From NCBI RefSeq assembly GCF_000758625.1, contig NZ_CP009283.1, forward strand, positions 385,501-449,500: DNA of 64,000 nucleotides. The letters are read 5' to 3'. The notes below the pieces were generated by a model. That model did not search any database and was not told the DNA's origin. It saw only the letters and a program-made list of their open reading frames with translations. The position numbers and the translations under genes are program-made. This document shows, piece by piece, positions 8,783 to 17,498 of the stretch. This DNA is from Paenibacillus sp. FSL R7-0273. Lineage in GTDB: Bacteria; Bacillota; Bacilli; Paenibacillales; Paenibacillaceae. Position 1 is the first letter of the stretch. Each line of letters opens with the position of its first letter.

Positions 8783-8893
8783 TTATAGACCGCCGATTTT
8801 GTAGCCCGAAGTCAGAGCAATAACAACAGAAGCTACGATAATAGCATTGATTGCCAGACGGGAATATTTGATGCCTTCCAGTTTCTTTTTCAC
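8783..8893 (-). CDS. 36-residue single-pass membrane peptide
   Basis: A short reading frame with a GTG start preceded by GGGAGG at eight bases. The product begins MKKKLEGIKYSRLAI, has one hydrophobic helix (about residues 11-29) and ends SGYKIGGL. A perfect terminator begins 14 bp after its stop, and the DUF5317 gene ends 35 bp upstream, so it looks like the second gene of that unit. The good ribosome binding site, positive-inside N-terminus and tight packing support a real gene. I do not recognise it; regulator of the membrane neighbour or small signalling peptide are only guesses. Confidence 0.65.
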   Translation of the reverse strand: MKKKLEGIKYSRLAINAIIVASVVIALTSGYKIGGL

Positions 8894-8928
8894 AGATAAA
8901 TCCTCCCTTCATAGAATCAGTTAGCGGC

Positions 8929-9516
8929 TTATCCCTGCATATCAGGCTGTGTAGTCCTGGTTGTGGCGGCAGGTGTCATAATGTTAAGTATGAACAGGAA
9001 AATTCCGAAATTCATGACTACATCACCAATGCTGATGGCCTGCGTACGCGGATAAGGGCTGGACAGGGGGATGATGTCACCCAGAAAAGCCAGCCGGGTT
9101 GAGGCATCCAGCAGGTAGTGCTTGGAGACGGCATCGCCGCTCTTCAGCATCTCCAGGTAGATAGGGTCCAGTACGGACGCTGCCTCGTAGGATACCGGCA
9201 TTCTCCCTCCGTTGACAAGCATAACCAGAAAGTTCAGGAATACGCCTATCAAAATCAGCCAGAATCCTTTGTTGTGCCGGTTCAACCATAAAAAAATCAG
9301 CCCTACCACATACACAGCGATATAGATATATCCGCTGGCTGCGGCTACAGTGGACGACCGCTCCTGCATATAAAACATCAAAAATTGGAATACCAGCAGC
9401 AGCGGAAAGATCCAGCCTGACTTAAGCCGGATGTTGCTGAACTGGACAAGGCCGTGCTTAAGTCCGCCACGGAACAAGCCGGCAATGAAACCGATAATAA
9501 TGCCATCGTAAACCAT
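8929..9516 (-). CDS. DUF5317-family integral membrane protein
   Basis: A 195-residue protein with about five hydrophobic segments. The conserved stretch VNGGRMPVSYEAA lies in the middle and LGDIIPLSSPYPRTQAISIG before the last helix, the pattern I associate with DUF5317. The function is unknown. It heads a minus-strand unit with the 36-residue peptide and is followed by the GGDEF/HD-GYP gene. The grouping hints at a membrane signalling role, which is inferred from context only. Confidence 0.75.
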   Translation of the reverse strand: MVYDGIIIGFIAGLFRGGLKHGLVQFSNIRLKSGWIFPLLLVFQFLMFYMQERSSTVAAASGYIYIAVYVVGLIFLWLNRHNKGFWLILIGVFLNFLVMLVNGGRMPVSYEAASVLDPIYLEMLKSGDAVSKHYLLDASTRLAFLGDIIPLSSPYPRTQAISIGDVVMNFGIFLFILNIMTPAATTRTTQPDMQG

Positions 9517-9630
9517 TAAAGCTTACCTGCCTCTAATTCAGAATAAAAAATATGTAAATATTGGTTTCTTCATGGGTATTCGCTGTCATTTGAACAAAAT
9601 CCTTTTTTACTGCATGGATATTTTTCTCGA

Positions 9631-9649
9631 CATACCCATGGGGGGTATG
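9631..9649. promoter_or_regulatory. CsoR-type copper operator upstream of csoR
   Basis: CATACCCATGGGGGGTATG matches the TACCC...GGGGGTA pseudo-palindrome known for CsoR sites. It lies about 40 bp before the csoR start. Confidence 0.85.
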
Positions 9650-9689
9650 TTAAGCTTGGTTTGCAGCCAGGATACAGGGAGGTATGTAG

Positions 9690-10031
9690 ATGGCACCGAA
9701 GGAAGAGAAGCAGTCTTCTGCAGCCTGCGACAGCAGCTGTCATGCTCCGGGTGAGCGCAAGAGCCATCATTCCGAGGAATTTAAGAACGGACTGGCTACC
9801 CGGCTTAACCGGATAGAGGGACAGATCCGCGGAATTAAAGGCATGATTGAGCGCGATACGTATTGCGATGATGTGCTTAACCAGCTGGCAGCCGTTCAGG
9901 CTGCGCTCGGCGGAGTCGGCAAGCTGCTGCTCGAAGGGCATATGCGCAGCTGCATCGTGGAGCGGATTGAGGCTGGAGAGCATGAGGTTATCGACGAGCT
10001 GCTGATTACGGTCAACAAGCTCATGAAATAG
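9690..10031 (+). CDS. csoR: Copper-sensing repressor CsoR
   Basis: A 113-residue DUF156/CsoR-family repressor. The Cu(I) ligand set Cys-His-Cys is present as Cys59 (TYCDD), His84 (EGHMRS) and Cys88 (RSCI). Residues about 36-56 (TRLNRIEGQIRGIKGMIE) form the conserved DNA-contact helix region. The N-terminal 30 residues add extra Cys and His (ACDSSCH, HH). The start is preceded by GGGAGG. In the apo form it should repress its own gene and copA through the boxes at 9631 and 10364, and copper binding releases it. Confidence 0.93.
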   Translation: MAPKEEKQSSAACDSSCHAPGERKSHHSEEFKNGLATRLNRIEGQIRGIKGMIERDTYCDDVLNQLAAVQAALGGVGKLLLEGHMRSCIVERIEAGEHEVIDELLITVNKLMK

Positions 10032-10079
10032 GGCATTACAGGTTAATCGCCACAACAACATTTTATAGGAGGGTTTACC

Positions 10080-10280
10080 ATGTCTAACGTAACTTTAACG
10101 GTTGAGGGAATGTCCTGCGGACACTGTGTCAGTGCTGTAGAGAAAGCGGTAAGCGGCCTGGGGGCTGCTGCCAAGGTTGACCTGCAGGCTAAGAAGGTAG
10201 CAGTAGAGTATGATGAGGGTAAAGTAAGCCTGAATGCGATTAAAGAAGCGATCGAGGATCAGGGCTACGACGTGGTATAA
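10080..10280 (+). CDS. copZ: Copper chaperone CopZ
   Basis: A 66-residue heavy-metal-associated domain protein with the metal site GMSCGHC near residue 10. It carries Cu(I) in the cytoplasm to the CopA ATPase encoded next. GGAGGG precedes the start by seven bases. It lies 48 bp after csoR and presumably shares its CsoR-controlled promoter; a likely terminator separates it from copA, which has its own CsoR box. Confidence 0.93.
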   Translation: MSNVTLTVEGMSCGHCVSAVEKAVSGLGAAAKVDLQAKKVAVEYDEGKVSLNAIKEAIEDQGYDVV

Positions 10281-10296
10281 GCCGGATTCCGGCAAT

Positions 10297-10355
10297 AAAG
10301 GCCTGGAGCCGGGACCTGTTAGAGGGTCCGGTGGCATCCATGCCTTTTATTTTTC
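10297..10355 (+). terminator. Probable terminator between copZ and copA
   Basis: AAAGGC...GCCTTT encloses an inner stem (GCCGGGACC with GGGTCCGGTGGC) and is followed by TATTTTT. Internal loops make it less certain than a simple hairpin. Confidence 0.55.
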
Positions 10356-10363
10356 ACAGATTT

Positions 10364-10380
10364 ATACCCTTGGGGGGTAT
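10364..10380. promoter_or_regulatory. Second CsoR-type operator, upstream of copA
   Basis: ATACCCTTGGGGGGTAT repeats the CsoR box seen before csoR. It ends 17 bp before the copA start, just before the ribosome binding site, so binding would block transcription of copA separately. Confidence 0.85.
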
Positions 10381-10397
10381 GAGGAGGTGCTTGGCAG

Positions 10398-12851
10398 ATG
10401 GAAAAGAGTGCAGAAGCGGGCCTGCAGCAGGCTACGCTGCAGGTTACAGGCATGACCTGCTCCGCCTGTGCAGCCCGGATTGAGAAGGGGCTGTCGCGGA
10501 TGGAAGGGGTATCGCGGGCTAATGTAAACCTCGCGCTGGAGCAGGCGACGGTGGGATATGATCCGGCGGTTGCCGGGCTGCCGCAGATTGAAGAGAAGAT
10601 CCGTTCGCTCGGTTACGATACACTTAAGGAATCGGCGGATTTCGATATTACAGGCATGACCTGCGCCGCCTGCTCGGCGCGGATCGAGAAGGTGCTCGGC
10701 CGCATGCCGGGCATTGCGTCGGTAAATGTGAATCTGGCGCTGGAGACCGCGCATGTAGAATTTACACCGGGCAGTGTCAGCACGGCTGATATTATGGGGA
10801 AGGTCAGCGCCATCGGTTATAAGGCAGCCTTGAAGCAGGACCGCAAGGAGACAGCGGACCAGCGCGGCGAGGAGATTGTACGCAAGCGGAATAAGTGGAT
10901 TATTTCAGCGGTCCTGTCCTTTCCGCTGCTGTGGGCGATGGTGGGCCACTTCTCCTTTACCTCCTGGATTCCGGCGCCTGGCCTGCTGATGAACCCCTGG
11001 TTCCAGCTGGTATTGGCTACACCGGTGCAGTTCATTATCGGCTGGCAGTTTTATGTTAGTGCCTATAAGGCACTAAAGAACGGCAGCGCGAATATGGATG
11101 TACTGGTTGTGCTGGGTACCTCGGCGGCGTATTTTTACAGTCTGTATCTGACTATAGAATCTCTGGGCATGAGCGGAATGGACCATGCGGTTGACATGTA
11201 TTATGAAACGAGCGCTGTGCTGATTACGCTGATTCTGGTTGGCAAGTGGTTTGAGGCGCTGGCTAAGGGCCGTTCCTCGGACGCGATCCGCAGCCTGATG
11301 GGCTTGCAGGCCAAGACTGCGCTGGTGATCCGCAGCGGCAATGAAATCAGCATATCTGTAGAAGAGGTTATCCCCGGAGATATCGTGCTGGTGAAGCCGG
11401 GCACGAAGATTCCGGTTGACGGCCAGGTGCTTGAAGGCTTGTCCTCCGTGGATGAGTCGATGCTGACTGGTGAGAGCATCCCTGTGGAGAAGAAACCGGG
11501 AGATACCGTAATCGGAGCTACGGTCAACAAAAACGGGATGCTGAAGATTGAAGCCCGCAAGGTAGGCAGAGATACCGCCCTGGCGCAGATTATCCGGGTA
11601 GTCGAGGAGGCGCAGGGCTCGAAGGCGCCGATTCAGCGGATTGCCGATGTGATTTCCGGTATTTTTGTGCCAATCGTGGTCGGTATTGCTGTAGTAACCT
11701 TCTTCATCTGGTACCTCTGGGGGGCACCCGGACAGTTTGCCGACGCGCTGGAAAAAGCCATCGCCGTGCTCGTCATCGCCTGCCCCTGCGCGCTTGGCCT
11801 GGCAACGCCGACCTCGATTATGGCCGGCTCGGGCCGGGCTGCCGAATTCGGGATTCTGTTCAAGGGCGGAGAGCATCTGGAAGCGGCCCGGGACATCCGG
11901 ATTGTTGTGCTGGATAAGACGGGGACGGTTACCAGCGGTAAGCCGGTTTTGACGGATATCCTGACCACTACCGGCATTCCGGCACACGGCAGGGAGATAG
12001 CGGAGAACCGGCTGCTGGCAGTTACTGCTGCAGCCGAGAAGCTCTCGGAGCATCCGCTTGCCGAGGCTATTGTAGCCGGCGCTGCTGTGCGCGGGCTTAC
12101 GCTCCCGGCGGCAGAGCAGTTCCAGGCTGTACCCGGCCGGGGTATCTCGGCGGTAGTTGACGGCGCTGCGGTGCTGGTGGGCACCCGCCGGATGATGGAG
12201 GAGAGCGGCGCAGATCCCGGCCCGTGGGCTCCGCTGATGAAGAAGCTGGAGCAGGAAGGCAAGACGGCGATGCTGGTGTCGGTGAACGGAGACGTTGCCG
12301 GTATTGTGGCTGTTGCCGATACCATCAAGGAGACCTCAAAGGCAGCGGTAGCCAGACTTCATGAGATGGGCATTGAGGTGGTCATGATTACAGGTGACAA
12401 CAAGCTGACTGCCGAGGCTATTGCCCGGCAGGCCGGAATCCGCACCGTGCTGGCAGAGGTGCTGCCCGAAGGTAAGGCGGATGAAATCCGCAGGCTGCAG
12501 AGCGGCGGGGTGAAGGTGGCCATGGTCGGCGACGGAATCAATGACGCGCCGGCGCTGGCTACGGCCGATACCGGAATGGCAATCGGCACCGGTACGGACA
12601 TTGCCATGGAAGCAGCGGATATTACGCTTATGCGCGGTGATCTGATGAGCATCCCCGATGCCATCCTGATGAGCCGCAGAACCATGCGCAATATCAAGCA
12701 GAATTTGTTCTGGGCGCTCGCTTACAATACAATTGGGATACCGGTAGCCGCACTGGGCTTTTTGGCGCCGTGGCTCGCAGGAGCAGCGATGGCCTTCAGC
12801 TCCGTGTCGGTTGTACTCAATGCGCTGCGGCTGCAGCGGGTGAAGCTGTAG
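10398..12851 (+). CDS. copA: Copper-exporting P1B-type ATPase CopA
   Basis: An 817-residue Cu(I) efflux ATPase of the cytoplasmic membrane. It has two N-terminal metal-binding domains (CSAC at 21-24 and CAAC at 89-92), eight membrane segments, the intramembrane CPC motif (462-464), the phosphorylation motif DKTGT (Asp506), and MITGDNK and [10 protein letters not shown] in the nucleotide/hinge region. The start has GAGGAGGTG about eight bases upstream. CopZ encoded in front is its copper donor, and a CsoR box directly upstream makes it copper-inducible. Confidence 0.96.
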   Translation: MEKSAEAGLQQATLQVTGMTCSACAARIEKGLSRMEGVSRANVNLALEQATVGYDPAVAGLPQIEEKIRSLGYDTLKESADFDITGMTCAACSARIEKVLGRMPGIASVNVNLALETAHVEFTPGSVSTADIMGKVSAIGYKAALKQDRKETADQRGEEIVRKRNKWIISAVLSFPLLWAMVGHFSFTSWIPAPGLLMNPWFQLVLATPVQFIIGWQFYVSAYKALKNGSANMDVLVVLGTSAAYFYSLYLTIESLGMSGMDHAVDMYYETSAVLITLILVGKWFEALAKGRSSDAIRSLMGLQAKTALVIRSGNEISISVEEVIPGDIVLVKPGTKIPVDGQVLEGLSSVDESMLTGESIPVEKKPGDTVIGATVNKNGMLKIEARKVGRDTALAQIIRVVEEAQGSKAPIQRIADVISGIFVPIVVGIAVVTFFIWYLWGAPGQFADALEKAIAVLVIACPCALGLATPTSIMAGSGRAAEFGILFKGGEHLEAARDIRIVVLDKTGTVTSGKPVLTDILTTTGIPAHGREIAENRLLAVTAAAEKLSEHPLAEAIVAGAAVRGLTLPAAEQFQAVPGRGISAVVDGAAVLVGTRRMMEESGADPGPWAPLMKKLEQEGKTAMLVSVNGDVAGIVAVADTIKETSKAAVARLHEMGIEVVMITGDNKLTAEAIARQAGIRTVLAEVLPEGKADEIRRLQSGGVKVAMVGDGINDAPALATADTGMAIGTGTDIAMEAADITLMRGDLMSIPDAILMSRRTMRNIKQNLFWALAYNTIGIPVAALGFLAPWLAGAAMAFSSVSVVLNALRLQRVKL

Positions 12852-12879
12852 CCGGCGGCAGGAATAAGGAGCGATAATA

Positions 12880-13659
12880 ATGAGTGATGAACAACAGTAT
12901 GCGGCAGGCACTCCGGATAACGAGACTTTGTCGCTGTTAATGAAGCATGCCTCGGTACGCCAGTACCTGGACACCCCGGTAACGGATGAGCAGCTTGCCG
13001 CCATTATCGGTGCGGCGCAGATGGCCTCGACCTCCAGCAATGTGCAGGCTTACAGCGTTATTGCCGTAACCGATGCCGGGATTAAGGCTCAGCTCTCAGC
13101 CTACTCCGGCAATCAGGCTTATATTGAGCAGTGCCCGGTATTTCTGGTATGGTGCGCTGATCTCTACCGGCTGAAGGAGACAGTGCGCCCGCATCTGGGC
13201 GATGCAGAGACCTATGAGGACACAACAGAGAACCTGATCGTCGCCACCGTTGACGTTGCCCTGGCTGCGCAGAATGCGGCGGTTGCCGCAGAGTCCATGG
13301 GGCTCGGGGTCGTCTACATCGGCGGAATCCGCAACAACAGCGCCGCTGTATCCGAGCTGCTCGGCCTGCCGGAGCTGGTCTATCCGGTGTTCGGCATGTG
13401 CCTCGGTACCCCGGCCGGTGAATCCGGCCTGCGTCCGCGGCTGCCGCTGTCTGCGGTGCTGCATTACAACGGCTATGACAAGGAGAAAACTGCCGCCCAG
13501 GTTGAAATCTATGACAAGGTGAGCAGTGACTACATGCATAAACGGACCGGAGGGCAGAGCAGCGCGCCTTGGTCTGCCATGATGGCCAAACGTCTTGCAG
13601 AGCCCGCCCGGCTGCATCTGAAGGATTTTCTGCAGGAGAAGGGCTTCATGAAGCGGTAA
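12880..13659 (+). CDS. nfsA: NfsA-type oxygen-insensitive NADPH nitroreductase / flavin reductase
   Basis: A 259-residue FMN-dependent reductase. ASVRQYLDTPV at the N-terminus and TSSNVQAYSV are the FMN-contact regions typical of NfsA/FRP proteins, and GLGVVYIGGIRNN and GMCLGTP follow in the expected places. It reduces nitroaromatics, quinones or flavins with NADPH. It starts 28 bp after copA with AAGGAG upstream and ends at a strong terminator, so it may be read with copA and be part of the copper/oxidative stress response. That link is inferred from position. Confidence 0.88.
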   Translation: MSDEQQYAAGTPDNETLSLLMKHASVRQYLDTPVTDEQLAAIIGAAQMASTSSNVQAYSVIAVTDAGIKAQLSAYSGNQAYIEQCPVFLVWCADLYRLKETVRPHLGDAETYEDTTENLIVATVDVALAAQNAAVAAESMGLGVVYIGGIRNNSAAVSELLGLPELVYPVFGMCLGTPAGESGLRPRLPLSAVLHYNGYDKEKTAAQVEIYDKVSSDYMHKRTGGQSSAPWSAMMAKRLAEPARLHLKDFLQEKGFMKR

Positions 13660-13676
13660 GTGCCGCTGTCTTAAAT

Positions 13677-13716
13677 AAGCATGGTGTACCGGCGGTGCCG
13701 GGGGCCATGCTTTTTC
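13677..13716. terminator. Terminator between nfsA and the convergent membrane protein gene
   Basis: AAGCATGG...CCATGCTT with a GC-rich loop and a following TTTC run. It overlaps the end of the convergent gene at 13717. Confidence 0.75.
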
Positions 13717-14283
13717 TTAGCTTACTTTTTCAGAAAGAACGGAGGGCTCTTGTTGATCAAAGTGATACAGGACCATCATAATAATGGACATGGAAACAAT
13801 CAGCGTTACTATGAAGGAGCGGGAAACGGCAAGGAACGGTCCGGTTAACGGCAGCAGAATGCTGAAACTCAGGGTATTCGCGGCCAGGGCTGCCGCCAGC
13901 ATCAGCAGAAAGCGCCGGTCTTTATGATTTATCTTTTGCAGAGGATGTCTGAAGCCGTCTACAACTACAAAAGCGGTTGTGATAATAAGTGAGATAAAGT
14001 AGTGCCCCGTACCGGAAGACTGGATAAAGCCATCCTCAATGATGCTGGCAAAGAATTCGGAAATCAGAATACCCGCGGGGAGAATCACAGCAAGACCTGC
14101 CGCACCCTCAGCCAAATAGCCGATATAACTTTTATCTTGTTTTGAAAAAGGATAGATAAGTGTCATTTGTAACGCATATCCCGCAGTCAGCAGCACAATC
14201 CATGTGTAATAAAGCGCTGGCAGCTCTCCGGAAAAAAGCTCGATCAGGAAGTTAACGATCACCCTGAGTATCTCTGTAAGCAT
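13717..14283 (-). CDS. Hypothetical membrane protein downstream of an AraC-type regulator
   Basis: A 188-residue protein with about five hydrophobic helices and no family I recognise. Its start lies five bases after the stop of the AraC-type gene, and its GAGGAG ribosome binding site overlaps that stop codon, which indicates translational coupling. The C-terminus (YHFDQQEPSVLSEKVS) is soluble. It may be the target or partner of the regulator, but nothing in the sequence states a function. Confidence 0.7.
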   Translation of the reverse strand: MLTEILRVIVNFLIELFSGELPALYYTWIVLLTAGYALQMTLIYPFSKQDKSYIGYLAEGAAGLAVILPAGILISEFFASIIEDGFIQSSGTGHYFISLIITTAFVVVDGFRHPLQKINHKDRRFLLMLAAALAANTLSFSILLPLTGPFLAVSRSFIVTLIVSMSIIMMVLYHFDQQEPSVLSEKVS

Positions 14284-14288
14284 GAATA

Positions 14289-15170
14289 CTACTCCTCAAA
14301 GGACAGATTAACCGGCTCATCTAACAGATCCTGCGAGTAATCCAGGTTTGTCACCGCGATGCTGTCATCTACTTCCTCGAACCTCAGCTCATCCACCCAT
14401 ACGCGGCCGCGTCCGGAAAGAATGACCCCGAAGGATACAACGGCGCTGTTGTCCGGCACGTCCAGAACGATGGCATAGTGGTTCCATTCGCTGTCCCCGG
14501 TTACCGGCCGGTTGCTCATATTGTCAAACTGCACAATGTCTCCAAGATTATTGTCTATTCTCATCCAAAAGCCGCTGAAGCCGCTGACCCCGGCTGTTTT
14601 CAGAAACCCGGACAGCTTGATCCGCTTGCCAAGATGCTTGTCTGCCTTGAACTGCTGCATCATAGTGGCGAATTCATCCAACCCTTCAACGGTTACCGAT
14701 TTCAGAAGCCCGGAGGCCTTTCCCTTATGAAACGTCTTGCGGTCCAGTTCCATTGCATAATTGAACGGATGAGTTCCGCTGAGAAACCACCCCTTGATTG
14801 CTTCTTCCTGCTTCATTTTTGTTTCCTCCTTTTGCCGGGTTAGGCTGCCGATGATTGTCCGGTATTGTCCGGGCGGCAGGTGATAATGCTTTTTAAAGGC
14901 ACGTGTGAACGATTCCTGGGTTTCGAACCGGTAATGGACAGCGATGTCGATGATTTTTTCGTCGGTGTACAGCAGAATATTGGCGGCGTTGGCAATTCTC
15001 CGGTAGCGGATATATTCGGATAAGGTCACGCCTACTTCCTTCTGAAATATCCGGTGATAATGGTATTTGGAAAAGCCGATAAATTGCGCGATGCGTTCCA
15101 GCGACAGTTCTTCGTGCAGATTGGTCTCGATATATTCGATTGTCCTTTGGATCACAGCAGTGTAGCTCAA
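14289..15170 (-). CDS. AraC-family regulator with a C-terminal beta-sandwich-like domain
   Basis: A 293-residue regulator. Residues about 5-105 hold the two AraC helix-turn-helix motifs (LSLERIAQFIGFSKYHYHRI and VHYRFETQESFTRAFKKHYH, PPGQYR). The remaining 180 residues look like an all-beta ligand-binding module rich in WF, WN and WVDELRF patterns. The start is a TTG at 15170, directly after GAGGAGGTG; the longer open frame to 15533 crosses a terminator and lacks a start signal. N-terminal DNA-binding with a C-terminal effector domain is the less common order in the AraC family. It is coupled to a membrane protein gene. Confidence 0.85.
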   Translation of the reverse strand: MSYTAVIQRTIEYIETNLHEELSLERIAQFIGFSKYHYHRIFQKEVGVTLSEYIRYRRIANAANILLYTDEKIIDIAVHYRFETQESFTRAFKKHYHLPPGQYRTIIGSLTRQKEETKMKQEEAIKGWFLSGTHPFNYAMELDRKTFHKGKASGLLKSVTVEGLDEFATMMQQFKADKHLGKRIKLSGFLKTAGVSGFSGFWMRIDNNLGDIVQFDNMSNRPVTGDSEWNHYAIVLDVPDNSAVVSFGVILSGRGRVWVDELRFEEVDDSIAVTNLDYSQDLLDEPVNLSFEE

Positions 15171-15283
15171 TGCCTCACCTCCTCTGTGTAAAAGATTATC
15201 AGAATCCGGCCGCGCTTTTTTGATATTTATTGCTTTCTTTCTTTTAGAGTGAGGACGGTATGCTCGGCTTATAAGCCCCAAAA

Positions 15284-15320
15284 AAGCCCCGCTGTCCTGC
15301 TGGAGCAGGTAGCGGGGCTT
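15284..15320 (-). terminator. Terminator of the thiamine transport operon
   Basis: AAGCCCCGCT...AGCGGGGCTT with an additional inner stem CCTGC/GCAGG. On the minus strand it runs into seven T residues. It closes the ATPase gene. Confidence 0.85.
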
Positions 15321-15375
15321 GTGGTATACAAAGCGTGAGTTGTTGCGGCAGTGCAGCCGGATTGCCGTCCTTCTG

Positions 15376-16386
15376 CTATGTCCTGCCTTTAGCCTGCTCC
15401 TCGCGCATCCACTGTGACAGCTGGCGTTTGAGGTGCAGGAACTCCGGTGTGTCCGTGATTTCATCACGGCGCGGCCGGGGAAAGGGAACCTCCACCGTGT
15501 GGAGGATGGAGCCGGGACGGCCGGAGAAGACATAGATCCGGCTGGACAGCAGCAGGGCCTCCTCGATGTTGTGGGTGATGAACAGCACGGAGCGGCGGTT
15601 CTCCTCCCACAGCTCCAGCAGCCAGCGCTGCATGTCGCTGCGCGTCAGCGCATCCAGCGCGCTGAACGGCTCGTCGAGCAGCATCAGCTCCTGCGGCGCC
15701 AGCAGGGCGCGCAGGAAGGCGGCCCGCTGCTGCATACCGCCGGACAGCATGTGCGGGTAAGCCCGCTCGAAGCCGCCCAGCCCGACCTTGGCCAGCCAGC
15801 GGCGGGCGTTCTCCCGTGCGGCGGCCTGCGGCTCGCCCTTCAGCTCCCCGGCGAGCAGGACGTTGTCCAGGGTGCTGCGCCAGGGGAAGAGCGCGGGCTG
15901 CTGCGGCATGTAGCTGATCTCGCCGCGCTGCCCGGTCACGGCATGGCCGTTCATGCTGACTGTTCCGGTATCCGGCGTCTCAAGGCCGCCGATGATGTGG
16001 AACAGGGTGCTTTTGCCGCAGCCGGACGGGCCAAGGATGGAGACGAACTCCTGCGGCTCGACCGTCAGGGAGACCTCGTTCAGTACGCGGGTCTCCTTGT
16101 GGCCGCGTCTGAACGTCTTGGAGACGCCGCTGACTTCGAGCGCCGGCGGCAGGCCCTGTCCGGCCGCGCGCGGCGCAGCAGCTGCCGGAACTGGAGAGCC
16201 AGCAGCAGCTGCCGAAGCAGGAGAACTAGCGTTGCTGGAAGCAGCTACCGGTGCTGAAGTAGAGTGTGCAGAGCCCGCAGCGGTTTCCAGTGCAGCATCG
16301 CCTGCAGCATCGGCAGCCCCCAAGCCCCGGATACCCCGGGGGGGCGTAACCCCGATAGATTCTTCGTCTTTTGACTGGTGAGACAT
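15376..16386 (-). CDS. ABC transporter ATPase, ThiZ/SsuB/TauB type
   Basis: A 336-residue ATPase of the nitrate/sulfonate/taurine/thiamine-precursor family. Walker A is GPSGCGKST, the signature LSGGMQQR and Walker B LMLLDEP, with the H-loop in LFITHN. The first 80 or so residues are an unusual Ala/Ser/Pro-rich low-complexity extension absent from typical members (about 250 residues). GGAGGT precedes the start. Its context behind a TPP riboswitch and a THI5-like binding protein assigns it to uptake of the thiamine precursor HMP or a relative. It is separated from the permease by a 350-bp gap holding a repeat array. Confidence 0.87.
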   Translation of the reverse strand: MSHQSKDEESIGVTPPRGIRGLGAADAAGDAALETAAGSAHSTSAPVAASSNASSPASAAAAGSPVPAAAAPRAAGQGLPPALEVSGVSKTFRRGHKETRVLNEVSLTVEPQEFVSILGPSGCGKSTLFHIIGGLETPDTGTVSMNGHAVTGQRGEISYMPQQPALFPWRSTLDNVLLAGELKGEPQAAARENARRWLAKVGLGGFERAYPHMLSGGMQQRAAFLRALLAPQELMLLDEPFSALDALTRSDMQRWLLELWEENRRSVLFITHNIEEALLLSSRIYVFSGRPGSILHTVEVPFPRPRRDEITDTPEFLHLKRQLSQWMREEQAKGRT

Positions 16387-16470
16387 GTAGAGTACCTCCT
16401 TTCTCGTTGGAGTCCGTATGTTGCGGCGGATTGAGCCTAATATTTATGCGAAATCAGAGCCCGGATCATT

Positions 16471-16665
16471 TTAGTGGGAAAAAGGTCAACTAAATTCGCA
16501 TAATTCGCTTAACTTCGGCATATAGGTGGAAAAAGGTAACTTAATTTCATCTGAAATGCTAGTTTCAAGCCAGTAGGTAACTATTAACTGTCGAAAATCA
16601 ACTTAATTTCATATTAAGCCCCGGCCGGAGCAAAATAGCTGTCAAAAATCAAACTAATTCCGTCC
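16471..16665. repeat. Array A: four dyad cores spaced 51-62-51 bp
   Basis: Four degenerate cores of the form TAG..G, A-tract, ..AACTAATT end at T positions 16491, 16542, 16604 and 16655, giving spacings of 51, 62 and 51 bp. The same spacing and similar cores recur at 42838 and 49174. It occupies most of the gap between the permease and ATPase genes of the thiamine operon and has no coding potential. The best shared stretch is TAGGTGGAAAAAGGTAAC (16525-16540 region), close to TTAGGTCGATAAAGGTAAC in array B. Confidence 0.75.
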
Positions 16666-16711
16666 GGCCGAAGCCGCCCGCGGATACCCGGCCGAAGCTG
16701 CCCGCGGATAC
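16664..16711. repeat. Two 24-bp tandem GC-rich repeats
   Basis: CCGGCCGAAGCCGCCCGCGG followed by ATAC is repeated once with a single C-to-T change; a partial third copy (CCGGCCGAATGC) lies at about 16721. Non-coding, between array A and the permease stop. Confidence 0.8.
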
Positions 16712-16736
16712 CCGCATTCTCCGGCCGAATGCTTCC

Positions 16737-17498
16737 TCATTCCGATTCCCGCGGCTTCCAGCGCACCAGCCACCGCTCGACTATAGCGATGATTGCGAAC
16801 AGCACCAGACTCAGTAATACGATGATGGCAATGGCGACAAAGAGATTAGCTGTACGGTAGGCGGACTTCTGGAGCAGCATGTAGTAGCCCAGTCCCTTGT
16901 CAGCGCCAATCCATTCCGCGACGATTACGCCCATTACGGCATAGGTGGCAGAGATTTTGAGGCCGGAGAACAGGGCGGGCAGGGAGCCTGGCAGCTCCAG
17001 CTTGGTAAAGATCTTCCACTTGCCTGCGCCCGCCATCTTCATATAGTTCATCATCGTCCGGTCACTCTGCGCAAGGCCGCCCATGGCAGCGACGGCGACG
17101 GGGAAGAAGCAGACGAGGATGATCAGCATAATTTTCGGCATCAGGCCAAAGCCGAACCAGATCACCAGCAGCGGCGCGAGCGCAATGGAGGGCACATTCT
17201 GGCTGAGGATCAGCAGCGGATAGATGGCCCGTTTCAGCCAGGGCACCAGATGCAGCAGCAGCGCTACGATCAGCCCGACGCCTGCGCCGATCGGAAAGCC
17301 GATCAGGGTCAGGCGCAGCGTCGCAGCGGTGTGCGACCAGAGGCTGGCGGCATTATCCGCGGAAGCACGGGCGACCGCGCCCGGACCCGGCAGAAAAAAC
17401 GGATCGATTGTAAATAATGATACCGCCGCCTGCCAGATCCCCAGAAACAATATGACCGCCACTAAGGGCGGCCATATTTGCCTGAAGGCTGATCTCAC
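16737..17498 (-). CDS. ABC transporter permease, ThiX/SsuC type
   Basis: A 253-residue inner-membrane permease with about six helices and the binding-protein-dependent EAA loop (MNYMKMAGAGKWKIFTKLELP). The pattern SQNVPSIALAPLLVIWFGFG is typical of the SsuC/TauC/ThiX group. It overlaps the stop of the thiamine-binding protein gene by four bases (ATGA), so the two are translationally coupled. With the downstream ATPase and upstream lipoprotein it forms the riboswitch-controlled uptake system. Confidence 0.9.
   Translation of the reverse strand: MRSAFRQIWPPLVAVILFLGIWQAAVSLFTIDPFFLPGPGAVARASADNAASLWSHTAATLRLTLIGFPIGAGVGLIVALLLHLVPWLKRAIYPLLILSQNVPSIALAPLLVIWFGFGLMPKIMLIILVCFFPVAVAAMGGLAQSDRTMMNYMKMAGAGKWKIFTKLELPGSLPALFSGLKISATYAVMGVIVAEWIGADKGLGYYMLLQKSAYRTANLFVAIAIIVLLSLVLFAIIAIVERWLVRWKPRESE

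Noticed and set aside
11073..12053. Long minus-strand frame inside copA
   Set aside because: copA has every P-type ATPase motif in the plus frame; the opposite frame has no recognisable domain.
15171..15533. N-terminal extension of the AraC-type gene to 15533
   Set aside because: The extension crosses a strong terminator (15284-15320) and the end of the ATPase gene; TTG 15170 has GAGGAGGTG directly upstream.
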